DNA from: Rhizobium jaguaris
GTDB lineage: Bacteria > Pseudomonadota > Alphaproteobacteria > Rhizobiales > Rhizobiaceae
NCBI RefSeq assembly: GCF_003627755.1
Contig: NZ_CP032695.1
Coordinates: 620,001-684,000, forward strand
Direction: 5' to 3'
Length of the DNA stretch: 64,000 nucleotides
Under the pieces are notes generated by a model. The model worked only from the letters and a program-made list of their open reading frames with translations. It had not been told where the DNA came from and did not search any database. The number at the start of each line of letters is the position of its first letter. The stretch's first letter is position 1. Below, piece after piece: positions 38,500 through 48,251 of the stretch. A program made the translations under genes and the position numbers.

Positions 38500-40049
38500 G
38501 GCTTCCTCTTCTGTATTTCGAGCGAGAACTTTCGCGCCATAAGATCGGCCGGGCTCACCTGGAGATTCTTCATCCACATCTCCGACGTCTGCTCTGCGAT
38601 ATCGATCTGTCCTTCCTTGCCTTTTTTGCCCTTATCATCGAACTGCACGCTGTCCGGCTTTTCGTTCGGGTCCTGCTGCTCCTCTTGCTCCTTGTCCTTC
38701 TGTGCCTCCAGAAGCCGCTCGGCGATCACAAGGTTTGCCTGTGCGTCGGGCCAGTCCTTCCGCTTATCGAGCGCTTTGCCGAATGCGGCGACCGCCTCCT
38801 CGAACCTCGACAGATGGAGAAAGGCGTTCCCTTGATCGTACCAGCTCTCGGCCGTGTCGACGGAGGCGAAGGCGTCGACTGCGTCCGCGAACTTTCCTGC
38901 CCGGTAGAAAGAGACTCCTCTCCACATCAGATCGGAAAAATGCGATGCCGCACCCGCGAAGTCGCCGCGTTCGAATGCCAGGCGGCCCTGTTGATCCGGC
39001 GTCAGCCACATATCCGTGAATTCGGCTGCCCCCGCGTCGCCAGGTGAAAGCAGTCTCAGGGCAAGAAGGAAGACTCCGGTCCGCACCACCCAGCCCCGCC
39101 TAAAACTCAGCGCGAGAGCGACCACCACCGGCACGACGAGCCACCAGCCCATGTCGCGCCACCGATCGCCTTCGGTCGCCTTCTTCTCGGCGAAGTTCGA
39201 TCGGATCCGCTGTGAGACCCAGCGGATATCGGTGTCGTCGGCCGTCGCTGTCGCTACGTCGGCTCCGGTCAACCTATGCAAGTTCTGCAGGCCATCGACA
39301 TCGAGTTTGGCCAGGACTCGGTTTCCACCCTCGCTGAGGAATCCTTTGTCCGGCGTCTTCACCGGCCCACCCTCAGCCGTGCCGACGCCGAGCACGACGA
39401 TGCCGCTTCCAGTGTTTTGCTTGAAGGCTTCGAATGCAGTCTGTTCGACACCGTCGGTGATGAAGAGGATGGTTCCGGTCGCGCTTTCCTGCGCGAGCAT
39501 ATCCTCGGCAAGCTTCAGGGCCTTTGCCGTGTCCTTCCCGGAGACCGGCATGATGCGGGTGGCGAGCGCGTCGATGTAGGTCTCAATGAGGGACGCGTCC
39601 TCGGTCAGCGGCAGGACGAGATGGGCCGATCCGGCATAGGCGATGATGCCCGTGCGCGCACCATTTCTGGAGGCGATGACATCATGGATCTTCAGCTTTG
39701 CCCGTTCGAGCCGCGAGGGCGTGACGTCGATGGCATCCATCGTGGGGGAAAGGTCTACAGCGATGATCAGCGGAGCTGTATCTTCGACGAACGGAGGTCG
39801 CTCCCGCTCCCAGGCCGGACCCGCCGCCGCCAATATACCTACAGTGAGGATACCGGCCAGTACCCATGACGGTCGGATACTCGGTCCTTCGGTGACATCG
39901 ACGACCAGCCGGTCGAGCAGGTGCGGGGCAATTATTACCTTCCACTGATTTCGGACGTCGCCGGATCGGGACGACAACCACAGCACCGCGACCGGAAGGA
40001 CAAGGCTAACCAACAGCCAGGGCCGCATGAAGTGGAAGTCCGCGCTCAT
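38496..40049 (-). CDS. batB: BatB/BatC-like VWA-TPR membrane protein
   Basis: The 517-residue protein has two N-terminal TM helices, a von Willebrand A domain with a MIDAS-like DLSPT (99-103; Thr rather than the usual Ser at the third position) and GTILFITDG. A further TM follows, then a C-terminal TPR region (YDQGNAFLHLSRFEEAVAAF) and a charged KDKEQEEQQDPNEKP tail. It fuses what are BatB and BatC in other species. ATG 40049 (AGGAGG upstream) overlaps the batA stop by ATGA. The moonlit role is interaction with MoxR-type chaperone complexes at the membrane, by family inference. Confidence 0.87.
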   Translation of the reverse strand: MSADFHFMRPWLLVSLVLPVAVLWLSSRSGDVRNQWKVIIAPHLLDRLVVDVTEGPSIRPSWVLAGILTVGILAAAGPAWERERPPFVEDTAPLIIAVDLSPTMDAIDVTPSRLERAKLKIHDVIASRNGARTGIIAYAGSAHLVLPLTEDASLIETYIDALATRIMPVSGKDTAKALKLAEDMLAQESATGTILFITDGVEQTAFEAFKQNTGSGIVVLGVGTAEGGPVKTPDKGFLSEGGNRVLAKLDVDGLQNLHRLTGADVATATADDTDIRWVSQRIRSNFAEKKATEGDRWRDMGWWLVVPVVVALALSFRRGWVVRTGVFLLALRLLSPGDAGAAEFTDMWLTPDQQGRLAFERGDFAGAASHFSDLMWRGVSFYRAGKFADAVDAFASVDTAESWYDQGNAFLHLSRFEEAVAAFGKALDKRKDWPDAQANLVIAERLLEAQKDKEQEEQQDPNEKPDSVQFDDKGKKGKEGQIDIAEQTSEMWMKNLQVSPADLMARKFSLEIQKRKP

Positions 40050-41035
40050 GCTGCAATCCTCCTGCGCATGACCCCCGCGAAGCCGGATAGGATGTAGTAG
40101 GTAGAGAGCAAGCCGATGCCGGTAGCCAGTGGCCAATGGAACAATTCGATACGCGGCCGCCATGAGAGGTTCTTCTGGCTCTCGGGCGTAATCCGGTCGA
40201 GGACATTGTAGATTGCCGCGAGGTCCGACTGGTCGGCTCCGAAGAAGTAGCGCCCGCCGGTGTCATGCGCGATCTGCTGGAGTGTCGTCGTATCGAGCTT
40301 GTCTTCTCCGGTTGCTTCGGGATCGCCGATGCCGACCGCATGGATCACGATGCCTTTCAACCTTGCGATATCAGCCGCCTTGACCGGTGGCATTCTGCTG
40401 GCGGTGTCGTTGCCGTCGGTGAGCACGACCAGCACCTTTTCCGGAACCGTCGTCTTTTCGAACATCCTGATCGCAAGCCCGATCGCGTCGCCCAACGACG
40501 TCCGCGGCCCCGCGATTCCCGGCAGGGTATCGGCAATCATTGTCCGGACGAGCTCGTGGTCCATCGTGAACGGCGCGAGCGGGTAGGCCGCGTCGCCGAA
40601 GGCGATCAGGCCGATGCGGTCTCCCGATCGTCTGGCGACGAAATCGGCGACAACCGTGCGGACCGCATCCACGCGCGCCTCGATCGTTCCGTCTGGCGCA
40701 TGAAAATCCTTGGTGTCCATCGACTGCGACAGATCGAGTGCAAGCAGTATGTCCCGCTGCGGTTCGATCTTCTCGATCGGAGGTTCCACGAACTGGGGCC
40801 GGGCCAGCGCGAGAACGATCAGACACCAGGCAACGCTCTCGCAGATGAACTGCGGCCGCGTCCGCCGCATGACGATGGATCCTTCCGTCGGACGTACGCC
40901 GGCCGCTTTGGCGACCTGTTCGAAAAAGGGCAGGCGCACGGATGCCGACGTCTGGCGGTGCGGAGGCAGCAGCCACCGGACAAGCAGTGGCACCGGAAGA
41001 AGGAATAGCAGCCATGGAAGGTCAAGCTGATACAT
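40046..41035 (-). CDS. batA: BatA-like VWA membrane protein
   Basis: The 329-residue protein has an N-terminal pair of TM helices (LPWLLFLLPVPLLVRWLLPP and SVAWCLIVLALARP), a VWA domain with an intact MIDAS DLSQS (101-105) and VLVVLTDGND, and a C-terminal TM helix. It fits BatA. ATG 41035 lies 14 bp inside the 3' end of the DUF4381 gene, so translation is coupled. The partner is the VWA-TPR protein encoded immediately downstream. Confidence 0.88.
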   Translation of the reverse strand: MYQLDLPWLLFLLPVPLLVRWLLPPHRQTSASVRLPFFEQVAKAAGVRPTEGSIVMRRTRPQFICESVAWCLIVLALARPQFVEPPIEKIEPQRDILLALDLSQSMDTKDFHAPDGTIEARVDAVRTVVADFVARRSGDRIGLIAFGDAAYPLAPFTMDHELVRTMIADTLPGIAGPRTSLGDAIGLAIRMFEKTTVPEKVLVVLTDGNDTASRMPPVKAADIARLKGIVIHAVGIGDPEATGEDKLDTTTLQQIAHDTGGRYFFGADQSDLAAIYNVLDRITPESQKNLSWRPRIELFHWPLATGIGLLSTYYILSGFAGVMRRRIAA

Positions 41036-41546
41036 GATGACGCTCGATCCATCTGCGAGCGGCCGCGGCGATGTCGTCGCCATCGTTCTGCGGCAATCCG
41101 TCGATGTTCGCATCGTTGCGGTATTCGACGTCGTCGAGCAGCAGCGCGAGCATATGCCCGGCACCGCCCTCGGCGTGACCGTCGAGGAATCGGACCCATG
41201 CTTGCCCGGACAGAGAGGCGACCTCGTCGCGGGGCCATGCCGCCAGCGCGGTCCTTTTCAGAAGACCGGCAAGTTCATGGATAGCGTCCTGACGAGTTTC
41301 GGGATTGCGAATCCTGATTTCGATCCCGTCAAGGATACGCCGCGCCTTCCTCCGGTAGGCATTGGCGCGGTAATGCCGAAGCCAAAGCAGGAACGCGAGC
41401 GTCAGCCCCGCAAGAAAGATCAGCCCAAGGACCATCCAGCCCCAGGTCTGGGGCATCCAGGAGACAGGCGTCGGCATGGAGATGTCGTGCAGCGAGCGCA
41501 ACGCCGCTTCTGTCATCGGATCCGGCTGTGACGTTTGCTGTTCCAT
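41022..41546 (-). CDS. DUF4381 membrane protein of MoxR-Bat operon
   Basis: The 174-residue protein has one TM helix near residue 40 (WGWMVLGLIFLAGLTLAFLL) and a cytoplasmic part with AYRRKARRILDGIE and LAAWPRDEVASLSGQAWVRF, the DUF4381 signature. Such proteins sit between DUF58 and BatA genes in Bat operons; the role is undefined. ATG 41546 is five bases after GGAGG and shares an ATG with the stop region of DUF58; ATG 41549 is an alternative. Confidence 0.85.
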   Translation of the reverse strand: MEQQTSQPDPMTEAALRSLHDISMPTPVSWMPQTWGWMVLGLIFLAGLTLAFLLWLRHYRANAYRRKARRILDGIEIRIRNPETRQDAIHELAGLLKRTALAAWPRDEVASLSGQAWVRFLDGHAEGGAGHMLALLLDDVEYRNDANIDGLPQNDGDDIAAAARRWIERHHVSA

Positions 41547-42492
41547 CATCGCCTCCGCTGCCGCCAGGCGGATTGTTCGAGCAGGCGCCGCAGCTGAGGA
41601 GCGGTCTCCTCCGCCGCCGACACCGGAAGCATGGGAAGGCCGAGTTTGCGCTGCCAGGCCCGAAGCTCGCGTCCACGATTGCGCGCGAACCTGTCGATGG
41701 CGCGGCGGACGTCCGACTGCCGCAAGGCAAGTTCTGCCTGCAGGCGGCCGCCGCTGACGACGATGTCGCCGGACTTCGGCAATTCGAGCAGGAAGGGATC
41801 GTAGACAAGCAGGCAGATTACGTCGTTATGGGTTGAGAGCTTGAGCAACAGGTCGCGTGTCCGCGCCGTGTGGCCGTCGAAGTCGGAAATGACGACGACC
41901 AGATGGTCGTGATGGGCAATATTCGCCACCGTGCCGAGAACCACATCGAACTGTTCCGGTGCAGGGGGGGTGGCCGAGGTTACGCTCAGCTTACGGTTCT
42001 GCTTCGCCAATCTGTCGGCAAAGGCGATGACGGCGTTGCGGCTGCGGTGCGGCTTGACCTCGTCGATGTCGGTATCGTTGAAGACGAAGCCGCCGACGCG
42101 GTCGCCCGAGCCGAGGATGCGCCATGCGCAGAGCATCGCAGCCTCCGCGGCAGTGACGGATTTCATCGCCAGCCTGCTGCCGAAGAACATGTTGATCCTC
42201 TGGTCGACGACGAGGATCGCGGGACGCTCCTTCTCCTCGTCGTAGACGCGAACCACCGGCCTGTTCGTGCGGGCCGTCACGCGCCAGTCGATCGAGCGGA
42301 TGTCGTCGCCCGGTAGATAGTTTCGAAGTTCCTCGAAGGTCAGGCCGCGGCCACGCATCGAGGATTGCATGCGCCCGGCAAGCTGCTGGTGGCTGCGTGC
42401 CTTCTGAACGAATGCCAGGTCGCGCGCACGCCCTTCGAGTGTCACCAGACCTTCGGTGGTCACGTAGATGCCGTCCATGTTCGCGGACGTCT

Positions 42493-42496
<4 letters not shown>
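41546..42496 (-). CDS. DUF58 domain protein
   Basis: The 316-residue protein shows the DUF58 hallmark ELRNYLPGDDIRSIDWRVTA, then a VWA-like fold (PAILVVDQRINMFFGS; HLVVVISDFDGH). It is probably cytoplasmic or membrane-associated. It always accompanies MoxR ATPases. Its ATG overlaps the moxR stop (ATGA). Its role is taken to be an adaptor between the MoxR ATPase and the Bat proteins, by family inference. Confidence 0.9.
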
Positions 42497-43470
<974 letters not shown>

Positions 43471-43497
43471 GGCGGATCCAGTCGTTGCTACCGATGG

Positions 43498-43525
43498 GAA
43501 TGGCGCGGTCGGGACCGCGCCATTC
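43498..43525 (-). terminator. hairpin between sulfatase and moxR
   Basis: A perfect 13-bp stem (GAATGGCGCGGTC / GACCGCGCCATTC) has a two-base centre and no T-run. In this position it could attenuate, or act as an RNA-processing or stability element separating sulfatase from chaperone levels. Confidence 0.55.
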
Positions 43526-43537
43526 GGTTCGTTTGGA

Positions 43538-45175
43538 TTATTGAGCACTGGGGTTCTGCTGGAGGGACGACATCAGCGCTTCGATCATTTGATCGATGCT
43601 GAAGCTGGCCGGGCGCTGGCTCGGCGGATAGTCCCGGAATGTCTGCAGGAACGGTGCCACTCTCCAGATGCCGTATTGGACGAGATAGGCGTTCTTCACC
43701 AGCCAGTCATAATATTGGTCGGAAACTACGTCCGCGCGTTCATAAGGATCCATGCGAAGATTGAACACCTTCGGCACTCTAAGGCAGGTGAATGGATTGG
43801 CCCACACTTGCAGGCCGCCCGGAGCGCGCTGCTCGCAGAAGACAATCTTCCAATTGTCGTAGCGGTAGGACACCAGTTGTCCGTCATCGTTGAAATAATA
43901 GAAATCATGCCGCCCTGACTTCGGTTCCTGCCCGGTCAGATAAGGTAGCTGATTGTAGCCATCGAGATGGACTTTGAACTGGCTGCCGCCGATGGATGTT
44001 CCCTTGAGGAGGCGATCCTTGATGTCGGTGTCGCCGGCCGCAGCCAGCAGCGTCGGAAACCAATCAAGGCCCGACATCATATCGTTGGAAACTTGACCCG
44101 CCTTGATGTGTCCCGGCCAGCGTATCAATGCAGGCACGCGGAAGGCGCCTTCCCAGTTGGTGTCCTTCTCGCTACGGAAGGGTGTCGTCGCCGCGTCCGG
44201 CCATGAAAACTGGTTCGGTCCGTTGTCCGTCGTGTACAGCACGATCGTGTTGTCGGCGACGTTCAGATCATCGAGGATTTTCAGAAGTTTACCGACGTCA
44301 TTGTCATGCTCGATCATCGCGTCGGCATAGTCGTTGCCGGGCATCCCGCTCTGGCCCCTGTATTCGGGGCGGACGTGGGTGACGAAGTGCATATGGGTCG
44401 TGTTCATCCAGGTAAAGAAGGGCTTGCCCTGCTTCACCTGCCGCTGCATGAAATCTATCGCTGCCGCGGTCGTCTCGTCGTCGACCGTCTCCATGCGTTT
44501 TGCCGTCAGTGCGCCGGTGTCCTCGACACGGCCGTCGGCGAAGGAGTGAATGACGCCGCGGGGAGAGTTCGACTTGACGAAATCCTGATCATCCTTGGGA
44601 TAATATGGTCTTTCAGGCTCCTCTTCGGCGTTCAGGTGATAAAGGTTGCCGAAGAATTCGTCGAAGCCATGGTTCGTCGGCAAGAATTCGTTGCGGTCGC
44701 CGAGGTGGTTCTTGCCGAACTGGCCGGTTGCGTAGCCGAGCGGCTTCAGTGCCTGTGCGATGGTGATGTCGCGGGGTTGGATTCCTACCGTGGCGCCGGG
44801 GATCCCAACCTTGCAAAGGCCGGTGCGCAGGCAGACCTGGCCAGTAATGAAGGTCGAACGCCCTGCCGTGCAACTGTTTTCGGCGTAGTAGTCGGTGAAC
44901 ATCATGCCTTCCTTGGCGAGGCGGTCGATGTTCGGTGTTCGGTAGCCCATGACGCCGAAGGAATAGGCGCTGAGATTCGTCTGGCCGATATCGTCACCGA
45001 AGATGACAAGAATGTTCGGTCTCGAGCCGGCATCGCTTGACGGTTGCGCTGGCGCAGCAGCAGCCGGTGCCGTCTCCTGCGCTTGAACATAAGAGGCGGC
45101 GAGGGATACTGAGCCAAGCGTCATCGCGAAAGCTGCGGTGGCGCCGAGAAGGCGTCGCGAGAAGGCCGTGCGCAT
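43538..45175 (-). CDS. exported arylsulfatase, C-T-A-G-R maturation motif (second copy)
   Basis: The 545-residue protein has a leader (RRLLGATAAFAMTLGSVSLA, cleavage near VQAQE) and an Ala/Pro linker. The metal pair is Asp61-Asp62 (FGDDIGQ), and SCTAGRSTFITGQ puts the formylglycine Cys at 102. LYTTDNGPNQFSW carries metal ligands. The body is related to the sulfatase at 25934-27622 but clearly diverged. GGGGAGG precedes ATG 45175. It heads the moxR-bat operon and has its own copy of the 17-bp element 131 bp upstream. The substrate is unknown. Confidence 0.93.
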   Translation of the reverse strand: MRTAFSRRLLGATAAFAMTLGSVSLAASYVQAQETAPAAAAPAQPSSDAGSRPNILVIFGDDIGQTNLSAYSFGVMGYRTPNIDRLAKEGMMFTDYYAENSCTAGRSTFITGQVCLRTGLCKVGIPGATVGIQPRDITIAQALKPLGYATGQFGKNHLGDRNEFLPTNHGFDEFFGNLYHLNAEEEPERPYYPKDDQDFVKSNSPRGVIHSFADGRVEDTGALTAKRMETVDDETTAAAIDFMQRQVKQGKPFFTWMNTTHMHFVTHVRPEYRGQSGMPGNDYADAMIEHDNDVGKLLKILDDLNVADNTIVLYTTDNGPNQFSWPDAATTPFRSEKDTNWEGAFRVPALIRWPGHIKAGQVSNDMMSGLDWFPTLLAAAGDTDIKDRLLKGTSIGGSQFKVHLDGYNQLPYLTGQEPKSGRHDFYYFNDDGQLVSYRYDNWKIVFCEQRAPGGLQVWANPFTCLRVPKVFNLRMDPYERADVVSDQYYDWLVKNAYLVQYGIWRVAPFLQTFRDYPPSQRPASFSIDQMIEALMSSLQQNPSAQ

Positions 45176-45306
45176 CACATCCTCCCCGCCCAATTATGGT
45201 CGTTCAACATTTCGCTCTCCTTGTGATCGGGCAGGGCCTGGCCGCCGCCGAAACTGGATCGTTGTCATTCGACCAGGAGAGACTTCTACTTTTGGCGTTT
45301 GCGCGG

Positions 45307-45323
45307 AAGTACGTTACTGTAAA
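45307..45323 (-). promoter_or_regulatory. 17-bp island element, copy 4 (sulfatase-moxR-bat operon)
   Basis: Toward the sulfatase it reads TTTACAGTAACGTACTT, the exact consensus. It lies 131 bp before the start, further than the other copies, which implies a longer leader. Confidence 0.65.
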
Positions 45324-45362
45324 CGTGGGGTTGCGAGATGTATCAGGGACGTAAATCCGCGG

Positions 45363-46595
45363 TCAGGGTGTCAGGGGTTTCGACTCGGGACTTGACCGTA
45401 GCGTCTCATCCACATCTGCAGCAGTTTGTGGACGTGACGGCTGTTCTTTCGGACGTGAGGGCTGTTCGGTGATCATCAGCGGTGCCGCGACGGCCGTGCC
45501 GGCGACGGTGCCTACCGTCTTCACGGTGCCGCCGACAACGGCGGCGACACCTTCTCCGAGCGAGACCTGGGAATCGGTCAGCGGCTGACCCGTCATAATC
45601 CGCTGGCCGATGAGCTGAACGATCTGAGGGCTTTCGGCGAACTTGCCGTGGTTCGCGCTGTCGCCGGTCTTGACCTTGGTGAGGTCGATGGCGGTGATGC
45701 CCGCCTTCTCCAGGCGGGAGCGGTAAGGCTCTTCGGCCGGATTGATCCCGCCCAGGCGTCCAACGTTGCCCGCGATGAATCTGGACGCCGCAAGCGCGCG
45801 GTCGTCCTGTGAAACGAAGAGCGTGAACTTCGGCCTCGGCTCTCCCATCTCAACGAATTGCTTGGCGAAGACTTCGATATCGAGGTCCGGTGAGGCGAGG
45901 ATGACATTGTGAATCTTCGGATCCACGTGCCCGTCGCGGATGCCCATTTGCCGAAGCGATTCCATCGCGAGCCAGGTGCCCATCGAATGCGCGAGGATCG
46001 TGATGTCCTTGACCTCGGGATCTTGGGCCAGGACTCTCAGCACTTGTTCAAGGGCCGTGCGGGAATAATTTGCGCTTTCCTTGTCGTACACGTAGGCGGC
46101 GACCCGGGCGCGCGACGGCCAGGTAAAGAGGATCGGCGTCGCGTGCATGTCGCTGTCATGGACGATCTGGGCGAAGCGGAAGACCGAATCCTCGTAGGTG
46201 TTGTTGTAACCATGGATGAAGACGATCGCGTGGCCGCCTTCAGTGTGCTGGTGGAACCACGCGCGGCCCTCGGGAACCGTGTAGAGCTCTTTGACATGGG
46301 TGACGGCGAAGTCGGTGGCGGGATTGGGAGGAAGCTTCTTCGGCCACTGCACCGATCCGACCGGGCGCTTCGGCGGAATGGAGACCGCGATATCTGTCAG
46401 AGAGGGCTTGGGGCTGCGCTCACCGTTGAACAGCGTTGCAGGATTGCCGGAGGGCTGGCGGGTCGTCGCCACGAGCATGTCGACTTGTGCGGTTTTGGGC
46501 GTGGTCGCCGTCAGCGTCACGGGCGTCATCACACCAGTTGGATGCCCGCAGCCGGATAGCAGCAGCAGAATTGCAAGCACAAACTTCTTCCGCAT
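45363..46595 (-). CDS. DUF900 alpha/beta hydrolase lipoprotein
   Basis: The 410-residue protein has a lipobox (LLLLSGCG, Cys16), so it is likely membrane-anchored in the periplasm. The DUF900 hydrolase core shows IVFIHGYNNTYEDSVFRFAQ and the nucleophile elbow ILAHSMGTW, with DxD and a late His in NHGKF. The C-terminal tail is Gly/Val-rich, then Pro/Arg/Glu-rich and disordered-looking. ATG 46595 is preceded by GAGCGCCG. It may act on a lipid or ester; the substrate is unknown. It is divergent from the DUF1254 pair. Confidence 0.88.
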   Translation of the reverse strand: MRKKFVLAILLLLSGCGHPTGVMTPVTLTATTPKTAQVDMLVATTRQPSGNPATLFNGERSPKPSLTDIAVSIPPKRPVGSVQWPKKLPPNPATDFAVTHVKELYTVPEGRAWFHQHTEGGHAIVFIHGYNNTYEDSVFRFAQIVHDSDMHATPILFTWPSRARVAAYVYDKESANYSRTALEQVLRVLAQDPEVKDITILAHSMGTWLAMESLRQMGIRDGHVDPKIHNVILASPDLDIEVFAKQFVEMGEPRPKFTLFVSQDDRALAASRFIAGNVGRLGGINPAEEPYRSRLEKAGITAIDLTKVKTGDSANHGKFAESPQIVQLIGQRIMTGQPLTDSQVSLGEGVAAVVGGTVKTVGTVAGTAVAAPLMITEQPSRPKEQPSRPQTAADVDETLRSSPESKPLTP

Positions 46596-46647
46596 CGGCG
46601 CTCCGTCGGTCGTTCGGATTCACCATAAGCGGCACGGGCGTTTGGTT

Positions 46648-46666
46648 AAGTACTTTACGGTAAATT
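46648..46666 (-). promoter_or_regulatory. 17-bp island element, copy 5 (DUF900 hydrolase)
   Basis: Toward the hydrolase it reads AATTTACCGTAAAGTACTT, 52 bp before the ATG. It contains the palindrome TTTACGGTAAA on the plus strand. Confidence 0.62.
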
Positions 46667-46766
46667 ACAGCGATGAAGCGCGCGGTATCGCCTTGAAATC
46701 ACCGCTGCCGATGCCAGTGAGGCGTGTCCGTCAGACATGCCGCAACTCAAAGCATTTACGCTCGCA

Positions 46767-46783
46767 TTTACAGTAACGTACTT
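46767..46783 (+). promoter_or_regulatory. 17-bp island element, copy 6 (DUF1254 operon)
   Basis: TTTACAGTAACGTACTT, the exact consensus, 61 bp before ATG 46845. GCATTTAC occurs just upstream (46753-46760) as a half-copy. Confidence 0.65.
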
Positions 46784-46844
46784 ATGCGTCCTGCGGGGTT
46801 GCGCGATCCTGTCGCTCGGTGTGCGATCGGCAGGAGGTCGGCGC

Positions 46845-48248
46845 ATGAGAAGAATGCTTTTGGCGACAATGGCAGTGATGGCGATGGCATCGGCTGCTGC
46901 CGCCTTCTCGCCTGAGGAGCTGGCGAAACGCACGATCGAGCGCCGTGCTGTGGAGGCGGTCGTCTGGGGTATTCCGGCAGTCAATTACGACCTCATGCTC
47001 CAGGAGATGGTCACCAAAACGAGCGGTGAGGTGAACCAGATTGTCTATTGGTCGCGCCCTCTTGATTGGCACAATCAGACCCTGACACCCAATCCGGACG
47101 CCATCTATCTGATGGTCTTCACCGACACAAAGGACGTCGGGCCGGTCGTCATCGAGGTGCCTCCGGCCGAGGGAGGGTCGATCAACGGCAATATCGTCGA
47201 CGTCTGGCAGATGCCGCTTGAGGACGCCGGACCATCTGGCGCCGACCACGGCAAGGGCGGAAAGTACTTGGTCCTGCCGCCCGGCTACAAGGACAAGGTT
47301 CCCGACGGCTACATCCCGCTCGCTTCGGACACCTATGGCGGCTACGCGCTTCTGCGCTCCAATCTCGCTAGCCATAGCGACGCCGATATCGAAAAGTCTG
47401 TCGCCTACGGCAAGAGATTGAAAGTCTATCCACTGTCGCAGGCTGCCTCGCCGCCGGAGACCATATTCACCGACGCCAAAGACGTCTTGTTCGACTCCAC
47501 GATCAAGTATGACACCAGCTTCTTCCAATCTCTGGACCGGATCGTTCAGACCGAACCCTGGCTGCCGCGCGATCGGGCCATGATCGATCAGCTCAGGTCG
47601 CTGGGCATCGAGAAAGGCAAGCCCTTCGAGCCGGACGCGACGACAAGCAAGGAGCTTGAAACCGGAATCCACGAGGCGCGCGAATGGCTGGAGGCGAAAT
47701 ACGATACCAGTTTCAAGCCCTTTTTTGAGAGTGGCCACTGGAACTTCCCCGTTGACCCCGAACTTGTGAAGGCGGCGCAGGCGTCATTCGACAAGCCGGA
47801 TGCCTATCCTGTCGATATTCGCGGTCTCACCTACAGTTATGCCTATATCGGCATTAAACGCCTTGGAGCGGGCCAGTTCTATCTGATCGCAATCAAAGAC
47901 AAAAACGGCCATCCGTTTGACGGCTCGAAGACCTATCGCCTGAACGTGCCGGCCAACGTCCCGGTGGAGCAATATTGGTCGCTGACCGCCTATGATCGCG
48001 AAACGCATGCGCTGATCCTTAACATGCCCCACGCCAGCCGCTCGTCGCAAATCGCCGATCTGCAGAAAAACGCCGACGGCTCGGTCGACATCTTCATCGG
48101 ACCGAAGGCGCCCAAGGGCAGGGAGACGAACTGGATACCGACCGATGCGAAGCGCGACTTCGAGCTGATGTTCCGTCTCTACGCACCGACGAAGGCGCTC
48201 TTCGACAAGACATGGGTGCTCACGGATGTCGAGCTGGTGAGGAAATAA
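46845..48248 (+). CDS. exported DUF1254/DUF1214 protein
   Basis: The 467-residue protein has a leader (LLATMAVMAMASAAAAF), a DUF1254 N-terminal part (AVEAVVWGIPAVNYDLMLQE, WHNQTLTPNPDAIYLMVFTD) and a DUF1214 C-terminal part (VPANVPVEQYWSLTAYDRET, KNADGSVDIFIGPKAP). It is periplasmic, of unknown biochemical role. ATG 46845 follows AGGAGG. Tandem with a second, diverged DUF1254 gene three bases downstream; the two form one transcript driven by the element at 46767. Confidence 0.9.
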   Translation: MRRMLLATMAVMAMASAAAAFSPEELAKRTIERRAVEAVVWGIPAVNYDLMLQEMVTKTSGEVNQIVYWSRPLDWHNQTLTPNPDAIYLMVFTDTKDVGPVVIEVPPAEGGSINGNIVDVWQMPLEDAGPSGADHGKGGKYLVLPPGYKDKVPDGYIPLASDTYGGYALLRSNLASHSDADIEKSVAYGKRLKVYPLSQAASPPETIFTDAKDVLFDSTIKYDTSFFQSLDRIVQTEPWLPRDRAMIDQLRSLGIEKGKPFEPDATTSKELETGIHEAREWLEAKYDTSFKPFFESGHWNFPVDPELVKAAQASFDKPDAYPVDIRGLTYSYAYIGIKRLGAGQFYLIAIKDKNGHPFDGSKTYRLNVPANVPVEQYWSLTAYDRETHALILNMPHASRSSQIADLQKNADGSVDIFIGPKAPKGRETNWIPTDAKRDFELMFRLYAPTKALFDKTWVLTDVELVRK

Positions 48249-48251
48249 CCA

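Noticed and set aside
37750..38835. 361-codon plus-strand frame antisense to the batD/batB genes
   Set aside because: Shadow of coupled Bat genes; its content is Arg/His-rich and unlike any protein.
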